Below, piece by piece: positions 1 through 7,228 of a stretch of 64,000 nt of DNA. The DNA comes from an uncultured Prevotellaceae bacterium (lineage in GTDB: Bacteria > Bacteroidota > Bacteroidia > Bacteroidales > Bacteroidaceae). A program made the translations under genes and the position numbers. Each line of letters starts with the position of its first letter. The stretch's first letter is position 1. The DNA is taken from the NCBI GenBank assembly GCA_947167455.1, contig CAMVIB010000008.1, positions 1-64,000 on the forward strand, given 5' to 3'. A model generated the notes under the pieces. It was not told the DNA's origin. It did no database searches and was given only the letters and a program-made list of their open reading frames with translations.

Positions 1-2
1 TC

Positions 3-149
3 TGGGCCGAGAAGTCGATGTACGGCCGCAAGTACTTCGGCACCGTCCGCACCACCTTCCTCATCAACGAGGAAGGCATCATAGAAGACATCATACAGGG
101 CAAGGAAATCAAAACCAAGACCCACGGCGAGCAGCTGCTGGCCCGCTGA
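3..149 (+). CDS. bcp: Thioredoxin-dependent peroxiredoxin, Bcp/PrxQ type (3' end only)
   Basis: The 48 visible codons encode the C-terminal tail of a Bcp/PrxQ peroxiredoxin, which reduces hydroperoxides using thioredoxin in the cytoplasm. The run WAEKSMYGRKYFGTVRTTF followed by LINEEGIIEDII matches the conserved end of the family, where Bcp proteins read W.EKSMYGRKYMGT.RTTFLID. The 5' part, including the peroxidatic cysteine, lies outside the window. The frame ends at TGA 147-149. Identification rests on this short but distinctive tail. Confidence 0.85.
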   Translation, partial: WAEKSMYGRKYFGTVRTTFLINEEGIIEDIIQGKEIKTKTHGEQLLAR

Positions 150-228
150 ACAGTCCCATCCTTCATGCCTGCCCCGGCCACCTCTCCCTCCACCCACGAA
201 CCCTTCACCTGGCTGCAGCCAGGCGCAT

Positions 229-516
229 GTGGTGGTGCTGCCGAACGACGGTTTCCCAGCAGCAGGTTCCCCTCACGAGCGCTACTACAAGCCAGGAGAG
301 GTGTACTTTGAAGCCTGCTCCAAGGGGCGGTTGTTGCTGATGGAACCGCACGCGGCGGCATTCACCATGCCTGCCATTCAGGCGGCGGTAGAGGAGGTGC
401 TGCGGCGAAAGGCCGAAGCGAAGCACTTCAGCTACGCCACCATCCCAGTGACATCGCTAAGGTATCGCTTTGTGGCGCTGAATGAGATGTGGAGGACGCT
501 GGTGGATCGCGGATAA
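229..516 (+). CDS. Small hypothetical protein, possibly 5'-truncated or frameshifted
   Basis: The 95-codon frame opens at GTG 229 and stays open upstream into the end of bcp without an ATG. It has a conserved-looking core with VVLPNDGF, a YYKPGEVYFEAC block, a GRLLLMEP strand, and a tail ending SLRYRFVALNEMW. I do not recognise a named family. The texture resembles small Rossmann-like Bacteroidales proteins related to DprA, but that is only an impression. ATG 165 in another frame gives MPAPATSPSTHEPFTWLQPG and then ends out of frame, so one indel near 215-225 would join it to the main frame. Either the start is GTG 229 or the gene is frameshifted. Confidence 0.45.
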   Translation: MVVLPNDGFPAAGSPHERYYKPGEVYFEACSKGRLLLMEPHAAAFTMPAIQAAVEEVLRRKAEAKHFSYATIPVTSLRYRFVALNEMWRTLVDRG

Positions 517-610
517 AATCCGCGAAGAAAAAACGGGACGGAAAGGACAAAACGAAGCAATGAACGGAACGAAAGGACGGGGCAAAAGAAAGGACAGCGC
601 AAAAACGACG

Positions 611-702
611 GACAGAGCAAAAGGGACACGACGGACAGAGCAAAAGGGGCACGACGGACAGAGCAAAAGGGGCACGATGGACAGAGCAAAAGGGGACGAA
701 AG
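611..702 (+). repeat. Four tandem copies of a 23-bp unit
   Basis: Copies run 611-633, 634-656, 657-679 and 680-702. Each starts GACAGAGCAAAAGGG and the first three end in CACGAYG. The last copy diverges at its 3' end. Looser versions of the same words (GGACAAAACGAAG, GGACAGAACGAAAGG) extend the degenerate repeat to about 530-760. There are no spacers of unique sequence, so this is not a CRISPR. Confidence 0.9.
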
Positions 703-891
703 TAAGGACAGAACGAAAGGGGAAACGGGAGAGAAAGGACAAACGGTAGGACGGGCCAGAAGAGGAATACAAACGGGCGCGAAAAGAACAAGATGGGGGA
801 GGATTTGCAATTGGAGGAAGGGGGAAATGACATGGGAAAGAACGCGAATCGAAGGAAAAAGTAGCTCAGAATTAAAATATTTGCAAAATAA

Positions 892-923
892 TTTGGTTTA
901 TATTATAAACTAAGCTACCTTTG
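892..923 (+). promoter_or_regulatory. Bacteroidota-type promoter upstream of the 1169 membrane-protein gene
   Basis: TTG at 893-895 is separated by 20 bp from TACCTTTG at 916-923, matching the Bacteroidota -33/-7 consensus. The surrounding DNA is A+T rich, unlike the coding regions. The first downstream start is ATG 1169, implying an unusually long leader of roughly 240 nt that includes the repeat at 1024-1130. Confidence 0.6.
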
Positions 924-1023
924 TGCAGTCGTTCGAACACAACCTGTCCGATTCGCCCTTTCTGCAGGAGGGCGATGAGGACAAAAGCAACAAAAGTACT
1001 AACCTCAACAGGGTGGGGAGAAG

Positions 1024-1130
1024 CTTCCTGCCAAGCAAGGCCCAAGCCTCCTGACAAACAAGGCAAGCCTCCTGCCAAGCAAGGGCCAAGCCTCCTGCCA
1101 AGCAAGGCAAGCTGCAAGCCAAGCAAGGCA
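1024..1130 (+). repeat. 21/23-bp tandem repeat in the predicted 5' leader
   Basis: Units 1024-1046, 1047-1067, 1068-1090 and 1091-1111, plus a partial to about 1130, alternate between 23 and 21 bp. They share the core CTCCTGCCAAGCAAGG followed by CCAAG or CAAG. The array lies between the promoter-like element at 892-923 and ATG 1169. Confidence 0.85.
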
Positions 1131-1168
1131 TTATCTTCCCTACCCCCCTTTCAAACTACGACAAAAAA

Positions 1169-1855
1169 ATGGAAACAATTGAGAACAACGAACTGACTGC
1201 AGAACGCAGCTTGGAAATCATCACTAAGCAGATAGAACAGAGCCGCAAGGCGGTGTCGAAGAGCACCGGGCAGGCGCTCTACGTGGCTGGCCTAAGCATG
1301 ATGGCCATGAGCATCGTTATCGCCATCACGAATTACCTGACGAAAACGCCGTTGGGGCATCTGCTCTGGTTCCTCCTTCCGCTCGTCATCATCTGGGCAC
1401 AGAAGAAAAATAAGGAACGCGAGCACGCGCCCGTGAGCCTCATCGGTTCACTGGTAGGCAAGACGTGGTGGACCTTTGCCACCTTCACCCTCGTCTTCTT
1501 CCTCATCACCATCATCTGGAACTCTGTAGCCGCAAGGCTTTACCAGCCCGATGCCTATATGCTGCTCAGAATCAGGGTGACGCCCATCATCGTACTACTT
1601 ATGGGTATGACGGTGACCATCACCGGTCACATACTCCGCAGCCGCTGGCTGGTGGTCTTCGGTTTTATTGCCGGAATAGGAACGTGCCTATGGGAGTGGT
1701 TAGGCATCAGCGAGGCGCTGTTCATCCGCGTGGCAGGACAATCACTATCCGAACTAGGACTGGTCAGGCCCATTCTGCACTGCTTCACTTACCTGCTGTT
1801 TGCCTTCTTCGGCATGGCTCTCCCCGGTTATTTGCTTAAACGCCAGCGCCTATGA
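1169..1855 (+). CDS. Uncharacterised multi-pass membrane protein
   Basis: This 228-residue protein has a charged N-terminus (about 1-35) and then about five to six hydrophobic helices, near 39-60, 65-78, 97-117, 130-150, 158-178 and 205-220. I recognise no catalytic motif. Its stop codon overlaps the start of the winged-helix regulator (ATGA at 1852-1855), so the two are translationally coupled. This gene pair, a membrane protein of unknown function followed by a small HTH_34-like regulator, recurs in Bacteroidales, and the regulator probably controls the membrane protein (inference). The start is set by ATG just after a purine-rich stretch. Confidence 0.8.
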   Translation: METIENNELTAERSLEIITKQIEQSRKAVSKSTGQALYVAGLSMMAMSIVIAITNYLTKTPLGHLLWFLLPLVIIWAQKKNKEREHAPVSLIGSLVGKTWWTFATFTLVFFLITIIWNSVAARLYQPDAYMLLRIRVTPIIVLLMGMTVTITGHILRSRWLVVFGFIAGIGTCLWEWLGISEALFIRVAGQSLSELGLVRPILHCFTYLLFAFFGMALPGYLLKRQRL

Positions 1856-2142
1856 ACTTCAAGCCATTAGACCCCCTGCTTCACTCCGAGCTGCGACTGG
1901 CAGTGATGTCGCTGCTCATCGCCTCGGAGGAGGCCGAGTTCTCCTATATCAAAGAGCAGACGGGCGCTACAGCGGGCAACCTGAGCGTGCAGATCGACAA
2001 GCTCTCCACGGCGGGCTATATCCAGGTGGAGAAGACCTTCAAGGGCAAGAAGCCCTGCACCCTCTGCCGCATCACCGCCGAGGGCCACACCGCCTTCGAG
2101 AACTACGTGAAGGCGTTGCGCACCTACCTGCGGGTGAAATAA
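1852..2142 (+). CDS. Small winged-helix transcriptional regulator (HTH_34/MarR-like)
   Basis: The 96-residue protein is essentially one winged-helix domain. LHSELRLAVMSLLIASEEAEF forms the first helices, a recognition region around TGATAGNLSVQIDKL follows, and a beta wing contains GYIQVEKTFKGKKP. This matches the PF13601-type single-domain regulators of Bacteroidota. It probably binds DNA as a dimer. The ligand is unknown. It overlaps the upstream membrane-protein gene by 4 bp and is followed by a strong terminator at 2158-2193. Confidence 0.85.
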   Translation: MNFKPLDPLLHSELRLAVMSLLIASEEAEFSYIKEQTGATAGNLSVQIDKLSTAGYIQVEKTFKGKKPCTLCRITAEGHTAFENYVKALRTYLRVK

Positions 2143-2157
2143 ATCTTTATTATCATG

Positions 2158-2193
2158 AAGGGCGGCAGGGAGTATATCCCCCTGCCGCCCTTT
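2158..2193 (+). terminator. Rho-independent terminator after the regulator
   Basis: A perfect 13-bp stem, AAGGGCGGCAGGG (2158-2170) against CCCTGCCGCCCTT (2180-2192), with a 9-nt loop and TTT on its 3' side. It sits 15 bp after the winged-helix stop codon and before the convergent M61 gene, so it could serve both strands. Confidence 0.85.
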
Positions 2194-2226
2194 CCGCTAT
2201 CGAAGTTGAATATTATTCGTTACCCG

Positions 2227-3780
2227 TCATTCGTCACTCGCCATTAGATTCATGGCCTTCAGGAATTGCTGTTGTGCGGCTGTTGGAGCGTCCACACGCT
2301 GTATGCTCCAGGTGGTTGTATCCACGCGGAGGCCTGCGTCGGTGAGATAGTCGGAATAGGGGATGTCGTCGGTGGTGTCCACGAAGTGACGGACATCCGT
2401 GAGTGGCTGTCCGGCCACTTCGGCGCAGGCATCCCAGAACTCTTCTTCGGTGAAGCCGCGCTGCAGCTCGTGGTAATAACGACGATAGAGCAGACGCATT
2501 ACGTCGTCGAGCGATTTCTGCTGCTGCGTCTTGCGGCGGATGTCGATATCCATGAGCAGGCCGATGACGGGGCCTTTGAAGTAGTAGTTGATACGGACGT
2601 CGCGCACATTGCTGTCGTGGTTCATGAAGTTCAGCCAGATGTCGTAGCTGCTCTGTCGCAGGCTCTGATGCCGCTGCCCTTCGTGGGGCGCATAGAGCGA
2701 GAAATAGGTAGAGAGCAGTTCAAGGGCTTCGTCAGGCGTAGTGATGCCTGCATTGCGTAAGAGACGGAACTCATAGTAGCATGTCAGTCCCTCGCTGACC
2801 CAGAGCATTGGCGTTATGGCTTCGTGGTCATAATCCAGCGGCCACAGCTCGGCAGGTCTGATGCACTTGACGTTATAGAGATGGAAATACTCATGTGCCA
2901 CGAAGGCCAGGAACTTCACTTCCTCGCGGCGCGTAGCGAAGCGGTAGGAGCCGTCGGTGTAGCAGGCCTGCGAGTTGAGATGTTCCAGTCCGCCGCCGCC
3001 CTGTCCCATGTGGATGAGGCAGTAGTTGTCGTAGGGTACGTCGCCCATCAGCTGTGTGGCAGCCGTGACGATGCGCCTGAAGTTGTCTTCGAGGTGCATC
3101 TCTTCAGCGCCTTCGGGCGTCTCGAGTGCGAACTCATATTCGTGGCCCTCATGCGTGAATCTCTTTGTATAGAAGTTGCCCAGCAAGAGCGGCGAATCAT
3201 AGAGCACATCGAAGTTCTGCGGCGTGAAGGCGCAACTGTCGTTGTCGTGAGGCCTCATACCCGTTGCGATATGCCTCCATCCGTCGGGCAGCTGGAAGCG
3301 GACGGTCACGGCATGATCCTGCTGCCCGTCCACGTACATGAAGACTCCGTTGGGCGCAACGAAGGCTATGTCACGCTCCACACGGCTGGAGGCAACGTCG
3401 CGCTGGTTGGCATAGATGCGGTAGGAGACTTCCGCACGGCCGTCCTCGGGCAGCGCCACGCGCCAGCGGTTCAACCCCTCCTTGCGCCATGCGAGATTTT
3501 TGCCGCTTAAGTCCTGAGCGCTGAAGTCCGTCAGGTGCTTGGCGAAGTCGAGCATCTCGTAATAACCCGGCGCCCAACGTGGCAAGGTCAATACCACTTC
3601 ACTGGGACGGGGGAGGGTGCCGCCTGAGGTGTAGGCGAGGTGTACGTTCAGATAATGTCCTGCCGTGTCGGGACACACGGTGTACGTCAGTTGGTAGTCA
3701 GACGGACGGTGGTTGCAGGCCGTCGTGAACAAGAGAACGAGTACGACAAAAAGAATGTAGGTTCTGGATTGTGCAGTCAT
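2227..3780 (-). CDS. M61-family metallopeptidase, lipoprotein
   Basis: This 517-residue protein has a lipoprotein signal (hydrophobic 9-18, TTAC with Cys22), so it should be anchored in the periplasm or on the surface. An M61 N-terminal beta domain is followed by the gluzincin zinc motif HEYFH at 296-300 and the downstream acidic stretch WVSEGLTCYYEF, which supplies the third ligand Glu. M61 enzymes (glycyl aminopeptidase type) are usually about 600 residues with a C-terminal PDZ domain. Here the C-terminus is short and I see no clear PDZ. The start overlaps the 3' end of the upstream DUF6250-like gene by 83 bp, suggesting coupled expression. Confidence 0.88.
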   Translation of the reverse strand: MTAQSRTYILFVVLVLLFTTACNHRPSDYQLTYTVCPDTAGHYLNVHLAYTSGGTLPRPSEVVLTLPRWAPGYYEMLDFAKHLTDFSAQDLSGKNLAWRKEGLNRWRVALPEDGRAEVSYRIYANQRDVASSRVERDIAFVAPNGVFMYVDGQQDHAVTVRFQLPDGWRHIATGMRPHDNDSCAFTPQNFDVLYDSPLLLGNFYTKRFTHEGHEYEFALETPEGAEEMHLEDNFRRIVTAATQLMGDVPYDNYCLIHMGQGGGGLEHLNSQACYTDGSYRFATRREEVKFLAFVAHEYFHLYNVKCIRPAELWPLDYDHEAITPMLWVSEGLTCYYEFRLLRNAGITTPDEALELLSTYFSLYAPHEGQRHQSLRQSSYDIWLNFMNHDSNVRDVRINYYFKGPVIGLLMDIDIRRKTQQQKSLDDVMRLLYRRYYHELQRGFTEEEFWDACAEVAGQPLTDVRHFVDTTDDIPYSDYLTDAGLRVDTTTWSIQRVDAPTAAQQQFLKAMNLMASDE

Positions 3781-4513
3781 TGTGTACTTTGTTGATTATG
3801 ATGAAAGCCGTGAGGCGGATGTGACTCCACGTGGTGCGAAAGGCAAACCAACCGCGGAGCAGGGGAAAGGGGTCACGGTAGTCCACCAGTAGTTTATCGT
3901 CGATATAGTAGCGCGTGCGCCCGTCGGCCGCCATCTCTATGCGGACGTCGTACCAATGGTTGGGACGTAGCAGATGGGCGGCATCAGTATATTCCTTAAT
4001 TATAGCCGGACGGCGACTCGCATCGCTCACAGCCAGCGTGTCGCCATCATAGCGCCGGAAGCGCGTTGTGGTGTTAGAATTGCCACCGAAGCCGAGGTAG
4101 TAGCACTGCAGACGGTAGCTCTCCACGAAGCGACCCGACCGTTGTCCTATTGTGCGCAAAGGCGAGGAGACATCTCCATCGGCCGCAGGAACTGTGGCCA
4201 TCCAAAAACAGTTGAGATCAGACATACGGTCGCACGGGCCGCCCTCGACGACCACACAGGCACGATACCGAATCGTACACGGTGCCGTCAGCGGCTCTTC
4301 CCACCACAGCGAGAGACCCTTTGGCGTAGTGACATCGAGCGTATCACCCCGCAGCAGCACACGCGTCTCGGCCGACTCTGCCTCGATGCGCCAGGCAGCG
4401 CGAGCTGCGCTCGGAATGAAGAATGAAGGGTGAAGAACGAAGAATAAAAGTAACCTTTGCCAATGAATACACCGGCAACCACAACCCATTGTTATTATCA
4501 TCTTACGTCCCAT
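3698..4513 (-). CDS. Exported DUF6250-like carbohydrate-associated protein
   Basis: This 271-residue protein has a hydrophobic signal segment (about 19-39, ending SAARA). The body has the jelly-roll-like pattern of DUF6250 proteins: SLWWEEPL, DRMSDLNCFWMA, YLGFGGNSNTTTRFRRYDGD, EYTDAAHLLRPNHWYDV and DYRDPFPLLRGWFAFRTT. DUF6250 domains occur beside glycan-degrading enzymes in Bacteroidota, so a sugar-binding or hydrolytic role is likely, but no activity can be assigned. The last about 28 codons overlap the M61 gene in another frame and look non-domain. It is 36 bp after the SDR gene on the same strand. Confidence 0.75.
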   Translation of the reverse strand: MGRKMIITMGCGCRCIHWQRLLLFFVLHPSFFIPSAARAAWRIEAESAETRVLLRGDTLDVTTPKGLSLWWEEPLTAPCTIRYRACVVVEGGPCDRMSDLNCFWMATVPAADGDVSSPLRTIGQRSGRFVESYRLQCYYLGFGGNSNTTTRFRRYDGDTLAVSDASRRPAIIKEYTDAAHLLRPNHWYDVRIEMAADGRTRYYIDDKLLVDYRDPFPLLRGWFAFRTTWSHIRLTAFIIINKVHNDCTIQNLHSFCRTRSLVHDGLQPPSV

Positions 4514-4521
4514 ATCGCGAA

Positions 4522-4565
4522 CTGATTAACGTGTTAATATGTTAACCTGTTAATGTGTCAACCTG
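4522..4565. repeat. Short degenerate TTAA-rich tandem repeat at the SDR 3' end
   Basis: The motif GTTAA recurs with about 9-10 bp periodicity (GATTAACGTGTTAATATG, then GTTAACCTGTTAATGTG). It begins in the gap after the SDR gene and supplies that gene's last codons and stop. Similar TTAA-rich repeats are common in Bacteroidales intergenic DNA (general knowledge). Confidence 0.6.
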
Positions 4566-5293
4566 ATTCTCCTCCACGCCCATCGTGGCATGAGCCGCCA
4601 AGCGGCCGTCAGCAAACGGTAGCGCCAGTCGATGATACGGACGTGTCGGCGCTTCTTTATCGACTGAACGATGTCGCGAGCCACCCGCTCTGGCTTCATC
4701 AGCATAGGATAAGGGAAGTTATCGTTCAGCAAAGCAGTATCTACGAAGCCGGGACGTATATCTAAGAAATGGATCCTGAGGCCGCGCTGGTGAGCCTGCT
4801 GCTCCAGTGCCTCAAGGTAGGTGGCCTGCAGCGCCTTCGTGGCAGAATAAGCGGGTGCGGGTCCCAGACCCTTAGTGCCGGCAATGGAGGTGATGGCAGC
4901 TAAGGTACCTTCTCGGGATGGTGCCGCAAAATAGCGATAGGCTGCCCCTACCATTCGCATAAAGCCCAAGGCGTTAGTCTCCGCCGTGCGCAGCTCTATC
5001 TCCGGCTCCAACGAAGGATTCTGCTTACCAATCCCTGAAGCATGAAAATAAAGATCCATGCCTCCGAGCCGTGCTATCAGCGTCAGCAACCGTTCTTCGG
5101 CGTCGGGGCGTGTGATGTCGATGGCCATCACCTCGACACGTGCCGGGGCGATGTCCTTGAGCTCTTGCAGCAGCTCTTCCCTGCGTGCTGCCACGCCCAT
5201 GGTCCACCCTTGTGCAAGCAGCAGGCGTGCCACTTCGCGTCCTATGCCCGAGCTGGCTCCTACGATGATAGCCTTATGCGGTGTCGTTGTCAT
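4550..5293 (-). CDS. Short-chain dehydrogenase/reductase (SDR)
   Basis: This 247-residue classical SDR carries the nucleotide-binding motif GASSGIG at 12-18 and the catalytic triad Ser136 (ITSIAG), Tyr149 and Lys153 (YSATK). Arg/Arg near 37-38 (AARREE) after beta-2 favours NADP(H). The C-terminus is basic with Trp residues (WRYRLLTAAWRLMPRWAWRR), hinting at peripheral membrane contact. The substrate is unknown. It lies 23 bp downstream of the TGS/uridine kinase gene and 36 bp before the DUF6250 gene on the same strand. The last codons derive from the TTAA repeat. Confidence 0.9.
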   Translation of the reverse strand: MTTTPHKAIIVGASSGIGREVARLLLAQGWTMGVAARREELLQELKDIAPARVEVMAIDITRPDAEERLLTLIARLGGMDLYFHASGIGKQNPSLEPEIELRTAETNALGFMRMVGAAYRYFAAPSREGTLAAITSIAGTKGLGPAPAYSATKALQATYLEALEQQAHQRGLRIHFLDIRPGFVDTALLNDNFPYPMLMKPERVARDIVQSIKKRRHVRIIDWRYRLLTAAWRLMPRWAWRRIRLTH

Positions 5294-5316
5294 ATATTGT
5301 GCGTAATGTCGTTACG

Positions 5317-6999
5317 TCAGTGGTACTTGAAACTGGAGCCTCCCAGGAATTCACGCATGATGGATGTGGGCGGTATCTCTTTGTCGCTCACGGGTATAAA
5401 GTAGTGTATGAACTTCAGCAGACGGTGGGCTTCGCTGTACTCCTGACAGTTGCGCGGCACGGAGGATAGTATTATCTCAGCGTGTGTGCGCAGCACTGCG
5501 AACTCGATGTTGAGTGCCGAGTTGAACATCACATCGGCCGTCTCCTGATATGGCTGTATCCATGTCTCCTCGGCCTGACACACGTTGGGCCACTGGCTTA
5601 TGGTCTGCTGGGCAGAGAATGCACCCTTGTTGTAATCGCGAATGATGCGTCGCAGCAGGCGGTTGTCGCGTGTGGGGATCCAGTTATGGTCGTCGAGCGA
5701 GATGCTGGTGAGTGCCGATACGAAGATGCGGAATTTCATGTCGTCGGGCACGTCGGCGGTGAGTGCCGGGTTGAGAGCGTGTATGCCCTCAATGATGAGC
5801 ACGCTGTCGGGGTTGAGTTTGAGGCGTTTGCCGTTATACTCGCGCTGTCCGGTCACGAAGTTGTACTGCGGCACCTCCACGCGTTGGCCGTCAAGCAGCT
5901 GCTTCAGATGCTGTGCCAGCAACTTGGTATCTACGGCAGCGATGTTGTCGAAGTCATATTGCCCGTTTGGCAGACGTGGTGTGTCAACGCGGTTCACGAA
6001 GTAGTCGTCAGTGGAGAATGAGACAGGTCGTATGCCGCAGGCCAGGAGCTGCACTGCCAGACGTTTGCATAGCGTTGTCTTGCCCGACGATGACGGCCCT
6101 GTGATGAGCACGAGCCGAATGGGCTTGTCCTTGGAGCGGAAGCGTTGGTCAATCTCCTCGGCTATCTTCACTATCTTCTTCTCCTGCAGCGCCTCGCTGA
6201 CCTGTATGAGCTCTGAGGCGTAGCCCTTGAGGATGGCCTTGTTGACATCGCCGGCGTTGGACAGCCGCATGATGATGTCCCAACGCAGTTTCTCGGCAAA
6301 CATGCCGAAGGTCTTGGGCTGGTCGGTGGCGGGTGCCAGCACGAGAGGGTTTGCCGTATCGGGCAGGCGCAGCAGCAGCCCCTGATGGTAATGTTCGAGT
6401 GCCCACACCTTGAGGTAGCCTGCCGACGGCACGAGTGGTCCGTAGAAGTAGTCCACGGTGTCGCCAAGCATGTAGTAGTCGCTGTAGATCTGCCCGCTCG
6501 TCTCCAGGAGCTTCACCTTGTCGGTGAAGCCACGCTCGCGGAACACGCGCACCGTCTCCTCCGTCGTGGCCTCGTAGCGCCGGAATGGCATGTCGGCCAT
6601 GACGATGTCGCGCATACGTTGTGCTATGCGTGCCACGTCGTCGTCGGTGACGGCCTCGGCGTTACGCTTGCGGAAGTTGCAGTAGAGGCAGCCCTGCAGC
6701 TGGTGTTCTATGAAGAGCTTGCTGCCAGGAAACTCGTCCGTGGCAGCTTTGTAGAGCAGGAAGCTCAGCGACCGCACATACACGCGCTGGCCTGAGCCCC
6801 CACGTGCGTCGAGGAATTCCACGTCACGGTTCTGGTAGAGTCGGAACTTGAGACCCTGCGAGGTGTTGTTGACCTTGGCAGACACCACGGGGTATGGCAT
6901 CTGTAGCTCGTCGGCGAAGTCCTCATAGACATCGATGAGCGATGTGCCTTCGGCAAAGCTCCGCGTGACGTTGTTATTCTTGCAGCGTATCTGTAGCAT
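5317..6999 (-). CDS. TGS-domain uridine kinase-like nucleoside kinase
   Basis: This 560-residue cytoplasmic protein has three parts: an N-terminal TGS-like domain (about 1-65), a threonyl-tRNA-synthetase-like second additional domain (about 75-230, with HQLQGCLYCNF), and a C-terminal P-loop uridine/phosphoribulokinase-like domain. The Walker A motif GPSSSGKTT is at 301-309 and FSTDDYF and LIIEGIHAL follow. Bacteroidota and Clostridia carry this fused architecture. A nucleoside-kinase role is inferred from the kinase domain. A TATCTTTG -7 box lies 37 bp upstream. Confidence 0.9.
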   Translation of the reverse strand: MLQIRCKNNNVTRSFAEGTSLIDVYEDFADELQMPYPVVSAKVNNTSQGLKFRLYQNRDVEFLDARGGSGQRVYVRSLSFLLYKAATDEFPGSKLFIEHQLQGCLYCNFRKRNAEAVTDDDVARIAQRMRDIVMADMPFRRYEATTEETVRVFRERGFTDKVKLLETSGQIYSDYYMLGDTVDYFYGPLVPSAGYLKVWALEHYHQGLLLRLPDTANPLVLAPATDQPKTFGMFAEKLRWDIIMRLSNAGDVNKAILKGYASELIQVSEALQEKKIVKIAEEIDQRFRSKDKPIRLVLITGPSSSGKTTLCKRLAVQLLACGIRPVSFSTDDYFVNRVDTPRLPNGQYDFDNIAAVDTKLLAQHLKQLLDGQRVEVPQYNFVTGQREYNGKRLKLNPDSVLIIEGIHALNPALTADVPDDMKFRIFVSALTSISLDDHNWIPTRDNRLLRRIIRDYNKGAFSAQQTISQWPNVCQAEETWIQPYQETADVMFNSALNIEFAVLRTHAEIILSSVPRNCQEYSEAHRLLKFIHYFIPVSDKEIPPTSIMREFLGGSSFKYH

Positions 7000-7035
7000 G
7001 AGTCAGGGGGGAGGTGTGAGGTGATTGTCTGGGTG

Positions 7036-7043
7036 CAAAGATA
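7036..7043 (-). promoter_or_regulatory. -7 promoter box of the TGS/uridine kinase gene
   Basis: The minus strand reads TATCTTTG here, a perfect Bacteroidota -7 box. It leaves a leader of about 30 nt before the ATG at 6999. No convincing TTG is found at the usual 19-21 bp distance. Confidence 0.6.
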
Positions 7044-7157
7044 CGAAACAATTCTCACATCGCGCCACTTTTTCCATTTTTTTGTGTACTAGGAGCTATA
7101 ATATCCCAAATATGTTGTAGCTATACACCCGGAATGCTATCTCCATACACAACGACA

Positions 7158-7201
7158 CGACCCGCACGCATCCGTTGTATGGTGATGATGCGTGCGGGTC
7201 G
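7158..7201 (-). terminator. 15-bp hairpin downstream of asnS
   Basis: CGACCCGCACGCATC (7158-7172) and GATGCGTGCGGGTCG (7187-7201) form a perfect 15-bp stem with a 14-nt loop, beginning 28 bp after the asnS stop. There is no U-tract on the minus strand, so it may protect the 3' end or act as a weak or factor-assisted terminator. Confidence 0.6.
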
Positions 7202-7228
7202 CGCTATCAATGTAAGCTCGTGGCGGGG

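Larger units (their letters stand above)
517..1168. other. 652-bp gap: repeat-rich, purine-skewed, no convincing gene
   Basis: No frame here looks like a real protein. The first 320 bases are strongly A+G rich on the plus strand and contain a 23-bp tandem repeat (611-702). All six-frame translations of that stretch are low-complexity (KG/R-rich on plus, SF/CP-rich on minus). A promoter-like element lies at 892-923, and the predicted leader of the next gene carries a 21/23-bp repeat (1024-1130). A 43-codon GTG frame at 923-1054 begins inside the -7 box and is not credible. Confidence 0.7.

Noticed and set aside
611-702. Possible CRISPR array
   Set aside because: Units are contiguous with no unique spacers and no cas genes in the window.
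428-833. Minus-strand frames of 114-133 codons over the 23-bp repeat
   Set aside because: Ser/Phe/Pro/Cys low-complexity translations produced by the purine-rich repeat; no start signals or conserved pattern.
923-1054. 43-codon GTG frame
   Set aside because: Starts inside the -7 promoter box and has no other support.
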